From Clostridiales bacterium (GTDB lineage: Bacteria > Bacillota > Clostridia > Peptostreptococcales > Anaerovoracaceae): a stretch of 64,000 bases of DNA. Shown here piece by piece: positions 20,223 through 28,809 of this stretch. The notes beneath the pieces were generated by a model. It saw only the letters and a list, made by a program, of their open reading frames with translations. It ran no database searches and was not told the DNA's origin. Position numbers and translations under genes: made by a program. The stretch is taken from the NCBI GenBank assembly GCA_015243575.1, contig CP042469.1, positions 2,384,929 to 2,448,928 of the forward strand, in the 5' to 3' direction. How positions within the stretch are numbered: position 1 is the stretch's first letter; the number at the start of each line of letters is the position of its first letter.

Positions 20223-21836
20223 CTACCGGAGGATAACTCCAAACCGATCCCCTTTACAAAGTGCTCCATCCCGGAGAGCCCAACTGCCATTGATGAGCAC
20301 ATGCTCGATGCCGGAAGGAGCCATATCCGTCCTTGCGCGGCTCGTATTGTCCCGCACTTTACTCCAGTTGAAAACCGTAATATCTGCCGCATTTCCTTTT
20401 TTCAGAACGCCCCTATCCCTGATATTAAACCGATCTGCAGCAGCTTTCGTCATTTTATGAACCGCCTCCTCCAGCGTCAGAATCTCATTTTCATTAGATA
20501 GCTGCAAAAACTTCGGGAAGCAGCCAAAGCTTGCCGGATTTTGAACACCCGCCTTCTCAACCCATGCATCTGTCATGAAAATCGAGGCAGGGTGTTTCAT
20601 TTGTGCCTCTAAAATATGCTGATCAAAGAATTTATACTGTATCACCCTTGCCTTGCCTTCGCTCCGTTCAACAAACAGCATAAAGGTTTCAAACAGAGGC
20701 AGCCCCAGTTCCCCCGCAATATCCGTAATAAACCTTCCGTTGAACTTTTTCAGCTCAGGATCATCAATATATGTAATCTGTATGTCTTCATAGCCAAAGC
20801 CAACCATTCTTTTTATCGCAGACATTTCCAGATGCAGCCGAGTCAAATCAGACTTGCTCCGGTAGGATTTCGGGGCTTTCGCCATAAACCATTCCGGGAG
20901 GACAACAGAGATAACAGAACCGCCGCATGGATATGCGTAAATATCAAATTTAAAATCGATCCCCTCTGAAAGAGCTTTGTCTACAATTTCCATAGACTCT
21001 TCAAAGGTACTCCAGGTTCTTTCACCCACAAAGATGAAATGAGAATACTGCAGCCGCACACCGGTCTCCCGGGCAAGCTGGATCATATCCTTCAATGCCA
21101 GAATATTGTGAGGCTTCCCAAAAGGTTTTATGGGATACGTTCCGGAAACGCAGGAAGATGCGCGGGCGTGGGTCGTCAAGATTTTATCCCTCTTTTTAAC
21201 AAGTCGGGCAACCTCCTTAAGTTCGTCCATCCCTGAGAAGATACCGGGCTCGTACTGCAGACCGATCGATACTCCCTTAGCCCCATCGTCCATGGCCTCA
21301 TCCAGCAGTTTCAACATTTCCTTCATTTCTTCTTTGGACATCACCGATGGATCATAACCCCGGAGCGAGGTTCTTGCTGTGCCATGTCCCGCAAGGCAGG
21401 CCAAGTTAGCAGTTAGTCCACTCTTTTCCAGCACGCCGAAATAGTCACCCATAGAAGACCAGCGAATCTTGAGATCCGATTTGAAAGGGTTGTTGCATAT
21501 CTCCCGAAGATACTTTGTATTCTTTTGAAATCCTGATGCACCGAATCCGCAGTTGCCACCTATAAAGGTGGTTATCCCCTGCCTTATAAAAGGATTTGTA
21601 AATTGTTCTGCATCTTCCAGTGGAAGATACCAGTCATTATGGGAATGGGCATCGATAAACCCCGGAGCGATGACCTTTCCTGAGCAATCTATCGTCTCAT
21701 AATCTCCATCGATCTCCTCACGAGGCAGCTCCTTGATGCGATCCTCTGAAATCAGAAGAGAACCCTGCCATCCCTTTTGCCCAGTTCCATCGACGATATA
21801 ACCGTCCTTTAAAAGAATATCCCATTTCCCATACAT
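20223..21836 (-). CDS. N-acyl-D-amino-acid deacylase-like amidohydrolase
   Basis: 537 residues, ATG at 21836. Opening WDILLKDGYIVDGTGQ and then APGFIDAHSHND give the beta-sandwich and the HxH metal pair; GITTFIGGNCGFGASG is the signature of the D-aminoacylase branch, whose Cys bridges the Zn; later GVSIGLQYEPGIFS and the His/Asp-bearing FMTDAW and SFGCFPKFL follow. Known members remove acyl groups from N-acyl-D-amino acids or related N-acyl compounds. A TetR-type operator at its transcription start matches those in front of the tetR gene and the aminotransferase operon, so it belongs to that pathway and likely deacylates an entry substrate (inference). Confidence 0.9.
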   Translation of the reverse strand: MYGKWDILLKDGYIVDGTGQKGWQGSLLISEDRIKELPREEIDGDYETIDCSGKVIAPGFIDAHSHNDWYLPLEDAEQFTNPFIRQGITTFIGGNCGFGASGFQKNTKYLREICNNPFKSDLKIRWSSMGDYFGVLEKSGLTANLACLAGHGTARTSLRGYDPSVMSKEEMKEMLKLLDEAMDDGAKGVSIGLQYEPGIFSGMDELKEVARLVKKRDKILTTHARASSCVSGTYPIKPFGKPHNILALKDMIQLARETGVRLQYSHFIFVGERTWSTFEESMEIVDKALSEGIDFKFDIYAYPCGGSVISVVLPEWFMAKAPKSYRSKSDLTRLHLEMSAIKRMVGFGYEDIQITYIDDPELKKFNGRFITDIAGELGLPLFETFMLFVERSEGKARVIQYKFFDQHILEAQMKHPASIFMTDAWVEKAGVQNPASFGCFPKFLQLSNENEILTLEEAVHKMTKAAADRFNIRDRGVLKKGNAADITVFNWSKVRDNTSRARTDMAPSGIEHVLINGSWALRDGALCKGDRFGVILR

Positions 21837-21919
21837 TCTGAAAGTCTCCTTCCTGTTTCCATCAGATCATTGATCATGGCTATTTTTTTCGGAGTCTCTG
21901 AAGGTTCTGCCTTCGCCAA

Positions 21920-21935
21920 GAGTGAGCATTCGCTC
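21920..21935. promoter_or_regulatory. TetR-type operator 1 (D-aminoacylase-like gene)
   Basis: GAGTGAGCATTCGCTC, an imperfect palindrome sharing 13 of 16 bases with the operator at 24446. It lies 10 bp downstream of the -10 box, over the expected start of transcription. Confidence 0.65.
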
Positions 21936-21945
21936 TTTTTCTCTA

Positions 21946-21974
21946 AATATAGCACATGGCAGAGTGAAGTCAAT
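21946..21974 (-). promoter_or_regulatory. Promoter of the D-aminoacylase-like gene
   Basis: Minus-strand TTGACT (21969-21974) and TATATT (21946-21951) with a 17-bp spacer. The -35 box lies partly inside the 9-bp target duplication of the adjacent IS and is intact. Confidence 0.75.
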
Positions 21975-21979
21975 ACCCC
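21971..21979. repeat. Left target-site duplication of the IS
   Basis: TCAATACCC, repeated exactly at 23535-23543 on the other side of the element. Nine base pairs is the size known for ISLre2-family insertions. Confidence 0.8.
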
Positions 21980-23534
21980 TTAGTGTAAAATTAGGACGGG
22001 AAAAATAAAGGAAATAAAAAAATAAGAGTGACCTCATATGTTATGATGTTAATAACCACAAAAACAAATAACGGAGGCACTCTTATGAACAATAGTATAA
22101 CTGAAATTGCAGAATTAATCATCAGGAGTTTTGAGGAAAACTTCGAAAAGATGTTGATGGAAAAGAAGGATATCTCCGAATTTGTAATTGAGACTAAGAA
22201 AATACTGGACCAAGTAGGAACGATTCTAGCGAAGGAAGCGCTGGAAATGATGGATTCTCTTGTGAAAGGAGATTCTCGTCGAAAGCAGAACTGGTATGTT
22301 CATGAGAAGGCTGCACCCAACACCCTTGCGACCATATTTGGTGAGGTTCATTATCATAGAACGTACTACAAGCATAAAACCGAAACGGAATATCGATATT
22401 TATCGGATGAACTGATGGGAATCGACTCCTACGACAAAATGGATGTTGCCTTGAAATCCAGACTGATTGAAGAAGCGATTGATACCCCGTACGCAAGAAG
22501 TGGCAGGAAAGCTGCCGAGACACTACAGATTTCAAGCCAGAGTGTTATGAACGCCATAAGGGAACTAGGCCCGGTCAGGAATAACGAAGTGAAAATTTCA
22601 AGATCAAAAGAAACGCCTACAATCCTCTACATTGAAGCTGACGAAGATCACGTTGCGCTTCAGGCTGGCGGCTGTTCAGAACCAAAGCTTGTGTATGTGC
22701 ATGAAGGCAGGACACAGGTCGGAAAAGAAAGGTGGAAACTGCAGAACCCGAGATATTTCGGTGGAATGTACAGGGAATCAGAAGAACTCTGGAACGAAGT
22801 AGCAGATTACATTGATACCGCCTATGACTATGATAAGATTGAAAAAATATATTTGTCCGGGGATGGAGCAAGCTGGATAAAGTCAGGAGCAACCATAATC
22901 AACAAAAGTATTTTCGTACTTGACCGATACCACCTGCACAAGGCGGTAAAAACAGCAGGAGCGCATATTGAAAACGCTGAGAGGGAAATATGGAGAGCCC
23001 TTAAAGAGAAGACAAAGAATACTTAAAGGTCGTATTTGAAACCATCCTGGATGCAGCAGAAACAGAGACAAAGGCACAATCGGTGAAAGAAGCAAAGACC
23101 TATATCATGAATCATTGGGAAAACATTAAGTATCACTATTCCAAGGATTATTCGGGCTGCAGTGCCGAAGGGCACATTAGCCATATCTATTCAGATCGGC
23201 TCAGTTCCAGGCCGCTGGGATGGAGCCGTGAGGGAGTCGATCAGATGGCAAGACTCCGAGTCTTTGCTGAAAACGGAGGTAATCTATTCGATCTGGCGCT
23301 AAGAAAGAAACAAGAACGAATCAGAGAGACAAGAGCCATTGAACTGGACTTAAAATTATGCAGAAAAAAGATACGAAAAGTCAGTGGAGAGACAATCGAT
23401 AACCTGCCTGCTCTAAATTCAGGAAAGCGCACTCAACTGGCATTAGCATTACGAGGACTCAGGGGAATTTAATACAAGGTTTTAACAATGGGGAAACTCC
23501 AGCTTTATTTTTCCCGTCCTAACTTGACGCGATC
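21980..23534 (+). mobile_element. ISLre2-family insertion sequence, 1555 bp
   Basis: Bounded by 9-bp direct repeats. Inverted ends share 20 identical bases (TTAGGACGGGAAAAATAAAG at 21992-22011 and its complement at 23503-23522), each set exactly 12 bp in from the element's edge, where a further 6 of 12 bases match. One rightward transposase gene fills the inside, now frameshifted. The insertion sits between the -35 boxes of two divergent promoters. Confidence 0.85.
22085..23472 (+). pseudogene. ISLre2-family (UPF0236-type) transposase, frameshifted
   Basis: Starts at the ATG at 22085 behind GGAGGCAC and reads to a stop at 23024-23026, then continues in another frame from about 23011 to 23472. 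One missing A between 23010 and 23011 (AAA to AA in ...LKEK|DKEYLKVVFE...) explains the break; restoring it gives one protein of about 462 residues, normal for the family. Domains seen: N-terminal FGEVHYHRTYYKH, then ILYIEADEDHVALQ, YLSGDGASWIK and DRYHLHKAV, which carry acidic residues of the likely catalytic core, and SSRPLGWSREGVDQMARLR near the C-terminus. No slippery heptamer for programmed frameshifting is present. A sequencing error cannot be excluded. Confidence 0.85.
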
Positions 23535-23543
23535 TCAATACCC
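23535..23543. repeat. Right target-site duplication of the IS
   Basis: TCAATACCC, identical to 21971-21979. Confidence 0.8.
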
Positions 23544-23550
23544 TATTTCC

Positions 23551-23580
23551 TTGACATAAGCCGCCCTCCTGTTTTATATT
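23551..23580 (+). promoter_or_regulatory. Promoter of the tetR gene
   Basis: TTGACA at 23551-23556 and TTATAT at 23574-23579 (17-bp spacer) or TATATT one base on. It starts 7 bp beyond the right IS target duplication. Confidence 0.7.
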
Positions 23581-23597
23581 GATTATGTCAATAGGAT

Positions 23598-23613
23598 GAG
23601 TCACCGCTCGCCC
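23598..23613. promoter_or_regulatory. TetR-type operator 2 (autoregulation)
   Basis: GAGTCACCGCTCGCCC, 12 of 16 bases shared with the operator at 24446. It is the weakest of the three sites and lies in the tetR leader. Confidence 0.45.
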
Positions 23614-23696
23614 TTCGCTGGCAATGAATAAAAATAAGTACAGAGAACGGTACGGTTGGAATAGATATTTATAGGAAAACAAGGAGAAGTACAGAC

Positions 23697-24353
23697 ATGA
23701 AATTACCTTTATTTAACGAATCCTTCACGAAAATTTCGGAAGAAAAAAGAAATAAAATCCTCCAGACAGCAACTGATTATTTTGCAGAACACGGATTTGA
23801 AAGTTCAAATATTAATATCATCGCGAAAAAGGCAGGAATCAGCATTGGTGCAATGTACTCCTATTTCAGCAGCAAGGAGGCTCTATTTTCAACAGTAATC
23901 CATTACGCTGTTGAAACCTTAAAATCCGTTATGGATGAAATTATGAAGGGCGAAGACGAGTTGCTGATAAAGCTGGAGAAAATCATCAGAGCAGTTCAGT
24001 TCAATTCACGCACCAATATCCTTTATACCAAGCTATACGGTCAACTGACAGCGGAAAACAGGAGTGACCTTACCTCTCAGATCGTGACGGATATCGAAAG
24101 CGTCACCGCTGGACTGTATACCGCTCTTTTAGAACAGGCACAAAAGGAGAACGTGATCAGGGACGATATCGATCCGAGACTATTTGCCTTTTTTCTGGAT
24201 AACCTGTTGATCACACTGCAGTTTTCCTATGCATGCACCTATTATCGAGAACGTCTCAAGATTTACGCAGGAGAGGATATTTTCAGCGACGATGAGCTTG
24301 TGGCCACACAGCTTATGAAGTTTATTAAGAGCGCATTGCTCCTGAACGAATGA
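23697..24353 (+). CDS. TetR/AcrR-family transcriptional repressor
   Basis: 218 residues, ATG at 23697 after AGGAG. The N-terminal domain KRNKILQTATDYFAEHGFES, then INIIAKKAGISIGAMYSYFSSKEALF, is a typical TetR helix-turn-helix; the rest is an all-helical ligand-binding domain (AQKENVIRDDIDPRLFAFFLDN). Operators of the GAGTGAGN3TCGCTC type stand in front of it, of the divergent D-aminoacylase-like gene and of the aminotransferase operon, so it probably represses all three until an intermediate of the pathway binds. Confidence 0.92.
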   Translation: MKLPLFNESFTKISEEKRNKILQTATDYFAEHGFESSNINIIAKKAGISIGAMYSYFSSKEALFSTVIHYAVETLKSVMDEIMKGEDELLIKLEKIIRAVQFNSRTNILYTKLYGQLTAENRSDLTSQIVTDIESVTAGLYTALLEQAQKENVIRDDIDPRLFAFFLDNLLITLQFSYACTYYRERLKIYAGEDIFSDDELVATQLMKFIKSALLLNE

Positions 24354-24406
24354 CTCTCTGTCCATGGAATATCCCAATTTCTGAGCAAATCAAAAAACTA
24401 ATACTA

Positions 24407-24434
24407 TTGACATTTCTGACGGAAATGTTATAGT
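24407..24434 (+). promoter_or_regulatory. Promoter of the aminotransferase operon
   Basis: TTGACA at 24407-24412 and TATAGT at 24429-24434 with a 16-bp spacer. Confidence 0.7.
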
Positions 24435-24445
24435 AAAATTAAATT

Positions 24446-24461
24446 GAGTGAGTGCTCGCTC
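24446..24461. promoter_or_regulatory. TetR-type operator 3 (aminotransferase operon)
   Basis: GAGTGAGTGCTCGCTC, the most symmetric of the three sites, 12 bp downstream of the -10 box and over the expected transcription start. Confidence 0.7.
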
Positions 24462-24483
24462 TTATTCTGAGGGAGGAATTAAA

Positions 24484-25959
24484 ATGCAACATAATTTTTC
24501 TATTACAAAATATCCGGATGCAAAAAAAATAACAGCTCAGCTAGACGAATTGATTCGGCAGCCAATCTATTCCATCCGTCCTGACGCGCTGAAAAAATAC
24601 GAAGAAGAGTACTTTGGAAAGCTGTGTACCAGGTCGAAGGCTATGATTGATAAAGCAAAGGAAATCATCCCGGGCGGAGTCCAGCACAACCTTGCTTTCA
24701 ACCATCCCTTCCCTCTCGTGTTTACAAAAGCGGAAGGCTGCTACCTCTACGACATCGACGGTAACCGCTATTATGATTTTTTGCAGGCAGGCGGTCCCAC
24801 CGTTCTCGGAAGCAATCCGTCTTCCGTTCGCGAGAAAGTATTTCAGCTCCTCAATGAATGCGGTCCCTCAACAGGCTTATTCCATGAATACGAATATAAG
24901 CTGGCAAAAAAGATCACCGAGTCCATGCCGTCGGTGGAAATGTTCCGAATGCTTGGTTCCGGCACAGAAGCCTGCATGGGTGCAATCCGGGTGGCAAGAT
25001 TGGCTACGAAAAAGAAGAATATCGTCAAGATGGGCGGAGCCTATCATGGCTGGAGTGATCAGCTTGCTTACGGCATACGGATACCCGGCTCAAAATGGAC
25101 CCAGGCTCAGGGCGTTCCCAAATATCTTTTCAAGCATACCCAGGAGTTTTTCCCGGGCAGGCTGGACTCTCTGGAACGTGTCCTGAAGCGCAATGAACTT
25201 CGCGGCGGTACCGCTGCAGTATTCATAGAGCCTGTAGGACCGGAAAGCGGAACGAGACCGTTGGATTATGATTTTAATAAGGGTGTCGAAAAACTATGCA
25301 GAAAGTACGGTGCGCTTCTGGTTTTCGATGAAGTAGTAACTGGTTTCCGGATCGGTATGTCTGGTGCACAAGGCTATTTCGGCATTTCTCCCGATCTCAC
25401 GATCTTCGGCAAGGTCATTGCAGGAGGATATCCAAGTGCTGGAGGCCTTGGCGGAAAAAAAGAAGTGATGAAGTATCTGTCTGCAGGAATCAGCGGCGGG
25501 GCAAAGCATAAAAAAGCACTGGTGGGCGGAACCATGGCAGCCAACCCACTGAGCTGCGTTGCAGGCTATTATACGCTTTGTGAAATTGAAAGCACCGATG
25601 CACCGAGAAAGTCCGGTGAATTTGCCGACAAGCTGACTCTGGGCCTCCAGAAACTGATTTCCAAGCACGGGCTTCCCTTTGTGGCCTTCAATCAAGGCTC
25701 TATCTGCCATTTGGAAACTGCAGGTGCCATGCATTTTTCCATCGACTGGTCGAAGCCGTGGCAGATTCCCAAGGTCCTTGAAGAGACATCTGCGCGTAAA
25801 CAGGAAATGGAACACATGGGCGCGGCTTACATGGCGGAGGGTATTGTTACCCTTGCAGGCAGCAGGCTCTATACAAGCGCTGCTTATGAGGACGACATGC
25901 TGACTGATATTCTCGATCGTTTTGATCACGTTTTCCAAAATGTTGCGAAAAAAGTATGA
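24484..25959 (+). CDS. Class III aminotransferase, glutamate-1-semialdehyde aminomutase-like
   Basis: 491 residues from the ATG at 24484 (GGGAGGAATTAAA in front). PLP fold-type I: GSGTEACMGAIRVAR binds the cofactor phosphate, LLVFDEVVTGFRIG holds the Asp that pairs with the pyridine nitrogen, and FGKVIAGGYPSAGG carries the Schiff-base Lys310. It is longer than HemL (about 430) because of an N-terminal extension. No haem genes are nearby, so a role in haem synthesis is unlikely; context suggests it moves or removes an amino group from the deacylated substrate. First gene of a four-gene operon. Confidence 0.88.
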   Translation: MQHNFSITKYPDAKKITAQLDELIRQPIYSIRPDALKKYEEEYFGKLCTRSKAMIDKAKEIIPGGVQHNLAFNHPFPLVFTKAEGCYLYDIDGNRYYDFLQAGGPTVLGSNPSSVREKVFQLLNECGPSTGLFHEYEYKLAKKITESMPSVEMFRMLGSGTEACMGAIRVARLATKKKNIVKMGGAYHGWSDQLAYGIRIPGSKWTQAQGVPKYLFKHTQEFFPGRLDSLERVLKRNELRGGTAAVFIEPVGPESGTRPLDYDFNKGVEKLCRKYGALLVFDEVVTGFRIGMSGAQGYFGISPDLTIFGKVIAGGYPSAGGLGGKKEVMKYLSAGISGGAKHKKALVGGTMAANPLSCVAGYYTLCEIESTDAPRKSGEFADKLTLGLQKLISKHGLPFVAFNQGSICHLETAGAMHFSIDWSKPWQIPKVLEETSARKQEMEHMGAAYMAEGIVTLAGSRLYTSAAYEDDMLTDILDRFDHVFQNVAKKV

Positions 25960-25971
25960 TGGAGGATCGTT

Positions 25972-27045
25972 ATGAAAGAAAAAGAAGCAAAGGAGCTTGT
26001 GGTTCAGGCAGGAATTGAGCTTGTTCATTCCGGCCTTATTGCAAGAACCTGGGGTAATGTCAGCTGCCGGATCGATCAGGAAACTTTCGTGATTACCCCC
26101 AGCGGAAGAGACTATCTTACTCTGACACCAGAAGATATTGTTCCGGTAAGAATTGCTGATCTTGGTTATGAGGGCTCTGTAAAACCATCCTCGGAAAAGG
26201 GCATCCACGCAGAGGTGTACCGCTTGTTCCCAGAGATCAATTTTGCAATCCATACCCACCAGGAATATGCCTCAGCCGTTTCTGCCGCAGGACTTGATTT
26301 CATGCCCCTGTCAGGCAAAAATGAACACTTTTCCGAAAAAGTTCTCTGCGCTCGTTATGCGCTTCCCGGAACAAAATCACTTCGCCGAAACGTTGCAGAA
26401 GCACTGAGAAAGAGTACCTCCAATGCAGTGATATTAAAGCATCATGGTACCCTGTGCTATGGAAATGACTATGATAACGCATTAAAGACGGCACTTGAAC
26501 TCGAAAAGCTGTGTTGTGATTTTGTTGAAAAACCCACAAAAATCAGCCGGCGCAAACCACTGGACAGCATGCAGCGGGATAAAGATCAGACTCAGGCAGG
26601 CAGCGGTGAACGTGATACATATCAGGCCAATGGGAATCCTTTCGCTTACGCACTAAAGCAGGCAGTGCTGGAAAAGAAGGGCGGCTTCGTATTATTGAAT
26701 CATGATCCTGAGGTAGTCCACTATTCTCAGTTGACAAGACCTCTGCACCCCTTTCTGGACGACTTCGCACAAATCGTAGGAATCAGGGCAAAAGTCGCGG
26801 AAAACGATAATAATTCCATCCTGAAAGGCCTTCAGCATGGTTCAGCAGTCTTTATCAGGAACTGTGGTGCCGTTTGCTGGGGAAAGAATGAGCGGGATGC
26901 AGAAGCGGTGAGTATGATACTGCGTAAAAATTGCAGAGCATATTTTACTGCTGCCATTTTTGGCAGACCAAAGCCGATCAACGGATTTGAAAGTGCACTG
27001 ATGCGGCTTGTATACCTCAAAAAATATTCCAAACTGGCAGAATAG
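25972..27045 (+). CDS. Double-domain class II aldolase/adducin-family protein
   Basis: 357 residues, GGAGG-type site before the ATG at 25972, 12 bp after the aminotransferase. Residues 1-185 are a complete class II aldolase domain: TWGNVSCRI, ITPSGRDY, PSSEKGIHAEVYR, the Zn pair IHTHQEY and the third ligand in KHHGTLCYG. Residues ~220-357 resemble a second copy (VLLNHDPEVVHYSQ, VFIRNCGAVCWG) in which the Zn histidines are lost, so it may be structural. The catalytic half would cleave a phosphorylated ketose or ketoacid to a three-carbon phosphate and an aldehyde. Its position between a sugar kinase and an aldehyde dehydrogenase supports this. Confidence 0.88.
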   Translation: MKEKEAKELVVQAGIELVHSGLIARTWGNVSCRIDQETFVITPSGRDYLTLTPEDIVPVRIADLGYEGSVKPSSEKGIHAEVYRLFPEINFAIHTHQEYASAVSAAGLDFMPLSGKNEHFSEKVLCARYALPGTKSLRRNVAEALRKSTSNAVILKHHGTLCYGNDYDNALKTALELEKLCCDFVEKPTKISRRKPLDSMQRDKDQTQAGSGERDTYQANGNPFAYALKQAVLEKKGGFVLLNHDPEVVHYSQLTRPLHPFLDDFAQIVGIRAKVAENDNNSILKGLQHGSAVFIRNCGAVCWGKNERDAEAVSMILRKNCRAYFTAAIFGRPKPINGFESALMRLVYLKKYSKLAE

Positions 27046-27064
27046 AGGAAAAGGAGTGCAAGGG

Positions 27065-28678
27065 ATGTCAATCTATGTAATTGCATACGATGTCGGCACC
27101 ACCGGCATCAAGACCTGTCTCTTCGAACTATCGGAAAAAATAACGCTGATCGGAAGCTCCATGGCCGGCTATGATCTGTTCATCATGGATAACGGCGGTG
27201 TAGAACAGGATCCTGAGCAGTGGTGGAAAGCCATGTGCCTCACCACTTCTCAGGTAATGGAAAAAACCAAAGTACCAAAAGAATCCATTGCAGGAATCTC
27301 CTTTTGCGCGCAGATGCAGGCCCTTGTTCTGGTAGACAGCGCAGGCATGCCTGTGCGGCGAGCCATGAGCTATATGGACAATCGGGCAGACGAAGAAATG
27401 CGCAAAGGCATCATGACAGGCCCCCGCATCTCTGGCTTAAACGCTTATAAACTGTTCCGTTCCGCAAGGATCAGCGGCGCAGCCTCTGCCAGCGTCAAGG
27501 ACCCTGTCTGGAAATACAAATGGGTGGAACGTCATGAACCCGAAGTTTTCTCCAGGGTATATAAATGGCTCGATGTAAAGGATTTTCTGGTATGCCGGGC
27601 CAGCGGAACCTTCGTGATGTCCCGAGACAGCGCTTTCGCCACTCTGCTTTGCGACACCAGAAAAGGAAACGTTCGCTTTAGCCCGGAGCTTTGCAAGATG
27701 TTTGGTGTACGAATGGAACATCTGCCTGAAATCTGCAAGAGCACCGATCAGGTAGGAACCATCCTCCCCTCTGCCGCTGGTGAGCTAGGCCTGATGTCCG
27801 GTACCCCGGTATTCTCCGGGGGCGGTGACGCATCCCTCATCGGCGTGGGCGCGGGAGCAGTATCAGAGGGAGACACCCATATCTACATGGGTACCTCCGG
27901 CTGGGTATCCACTGTGGTAAAAAAACAAAAGTTAGATATCAGAAACATGATTGGATCCATCGTTGGAGCTGATCCTGAGCATTTTAATTTCTTCGCAGAG
28001 CTTGAAACAGCCGGAAAATGCCTGGAATGGGTAAAGGATCATTTGGCTTTGGATGAGATCGGCCTCTTTCTGGAAAAGAGAGGGATTTGGGATGACCCGG
28101 AAAGCATCCACGAAAGCCTTTACGATTATATGATGCACTGCATCAGCGATGTTCCCGCCGGAAGCGGCGGTGTGATCTTCACACCCTGGCTTCATGGAAA
28201 CCGCTGCCCCTTTGAAAATCCCAATGCCAGGGGGATGTTTTTCAATATCAGTCTGGAAACCGGAAAGACAGAACTGATTCATTCCGTTATTGAAGGAGTC
28301 TGCTATCATCTGCGCTGGCAGCTGGAAGCAGTTGAAAAAAGCTTCAGAACCAACCCTCGTATCCGGCTGGTGGGGGGAGGTGCCCTTGCCCCGATTACCT
28401 GCCAGATTCTGGCAGATATGCTGGGACGAGAAATAGAGACCGTCGAAAATCCGCAAAACATTGGAGCTGTCGGTGCGGCCATTGCCATCGCCGTGGGTCT
28501 GGGAATGATCAGCGATATCAAGGATGCAAAAAAAATCATCCCTGCCCTCAGGTCCTTTCAGCCATCTGCCGAAAATAGGTTCGCTTATGATCGCGGTTTT
28601 CCGGTATTTCAGTCTCTTTACAGAAATAACAGAAAGGCGTTTTCTTCTCTCAACCAAAAGAAAGCAGCTGATCTTTAG
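27065..28678 (+). CDS. FGGY-family carbohydrate kinase (xylulokinase-like)
   Basis: 537 residues from the ATG at 27065, AAGGAG upstream, 19 bp after the aldolase. Ribonuclease-H-like ATPase fold: AYDVGTTGIKTCLFE (phosphate 1), GISFCAQMQALVLVD, a catalytic Asp in SYMDNRADEE, and the C-terminal RLVGGGALAPITCQILADML adenosine motif. FGGY kinases phosphorylate ketoses or polyols. In fucose- and rhamnose-type pathways the same kinase plus class II aldolase plus aldehyde dehydrogenase order is used, which is the basis for reading this operon as a sugar-like catabolic route. True substrate unknown. Confidence 0.9.
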   Translation: MSIYVIAYDVGTTGIKTCLFELSEKITLIGSSMAGYDLFIMDNGGVEQDPEQWWKAMCLTTSQVMEKTKVPKESIAGISFCAQMQALVLVDSAGMPVRRAMSYMDNRADEEMRKGIMTGPRISGLNAYKLFRSARISGAASASVKDPVWKYKWVERHEPEVFSRVYKWLDVKDFLVCRASGTFVMSRDSAFATLLCDTRKGNVRFSPELCKMFGVRMEHLPEICKSTDQVGTILPSAAGELGLMSGTPVFSGGGDASLIGVGAGAVSEGDTHIYMGTSGWVSTVVKKQKLDIRNMIGSIVGADPEHFNFFAELETAGKCLEWVKDHLALDEIGLFLEKRGIWDDPESIHESLYDYMMHCISDVPAGSGGVIFTPWLHGNRCPFENPNARGMFFNISLETGKTELIHSVIEGVCYHLRWQLEAVEKSFRTNPRIRLVGGGALAPITCQILADMLGREIETVENPQNIGAVGAAIAIAVGLGMISDIKDAKKIIPALRSFQPSAENRFAYDRGFPVFQSLYRNNRKAFSSLNQKKAADL

Positions 28679-28724
28679 TTCAGATGTGAAAAAAATAAAA
28701 ATGAAAATCAGAAATGTGATGAGC

Positions 28725-28803
28725 ATCTGAAAAGGAAGGAAATATCTGAAATGGTAGGAGTAGCTGAAATGAGCTGAAATGAGAGGTACTATCTGAAAAG
28801 GAG
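28725..28803. repeat. Degenerate repeats before the aldehyde dehydrogenase gene
   Basis: Five irregular copies of an (AT/AG)CTGAAAWGG(A) core spaced 10-19 bp, starting 47 bp after the kinase stop codon. The last copy includes the ribosome site (GAAAAGGAG) of the aldehyde dehydrogenase gene. Confidence 0.6.
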
Positions 28804-28809
28804 AAACAA

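Noticed and set aside
22991-23030. Programmed frameshift in the IS transposase
   Set aside because: No X-XXY-YYZ slippery heptamer was found and ISLre2 elements normally have one unbroken frame.
24484-25959. HemL for haem synthesis
   Set aside because: No other haem gene nearby; the operon holds sugar-type kinase, aldolase and dehydrogenase, and the protein has an N-terminal extension.
25294-26259. 321-codon leftward frame opposite the aminotransferase and aldolase genes
   Set aside because: No homology by eye and it spans the junction of two well-supported genes.
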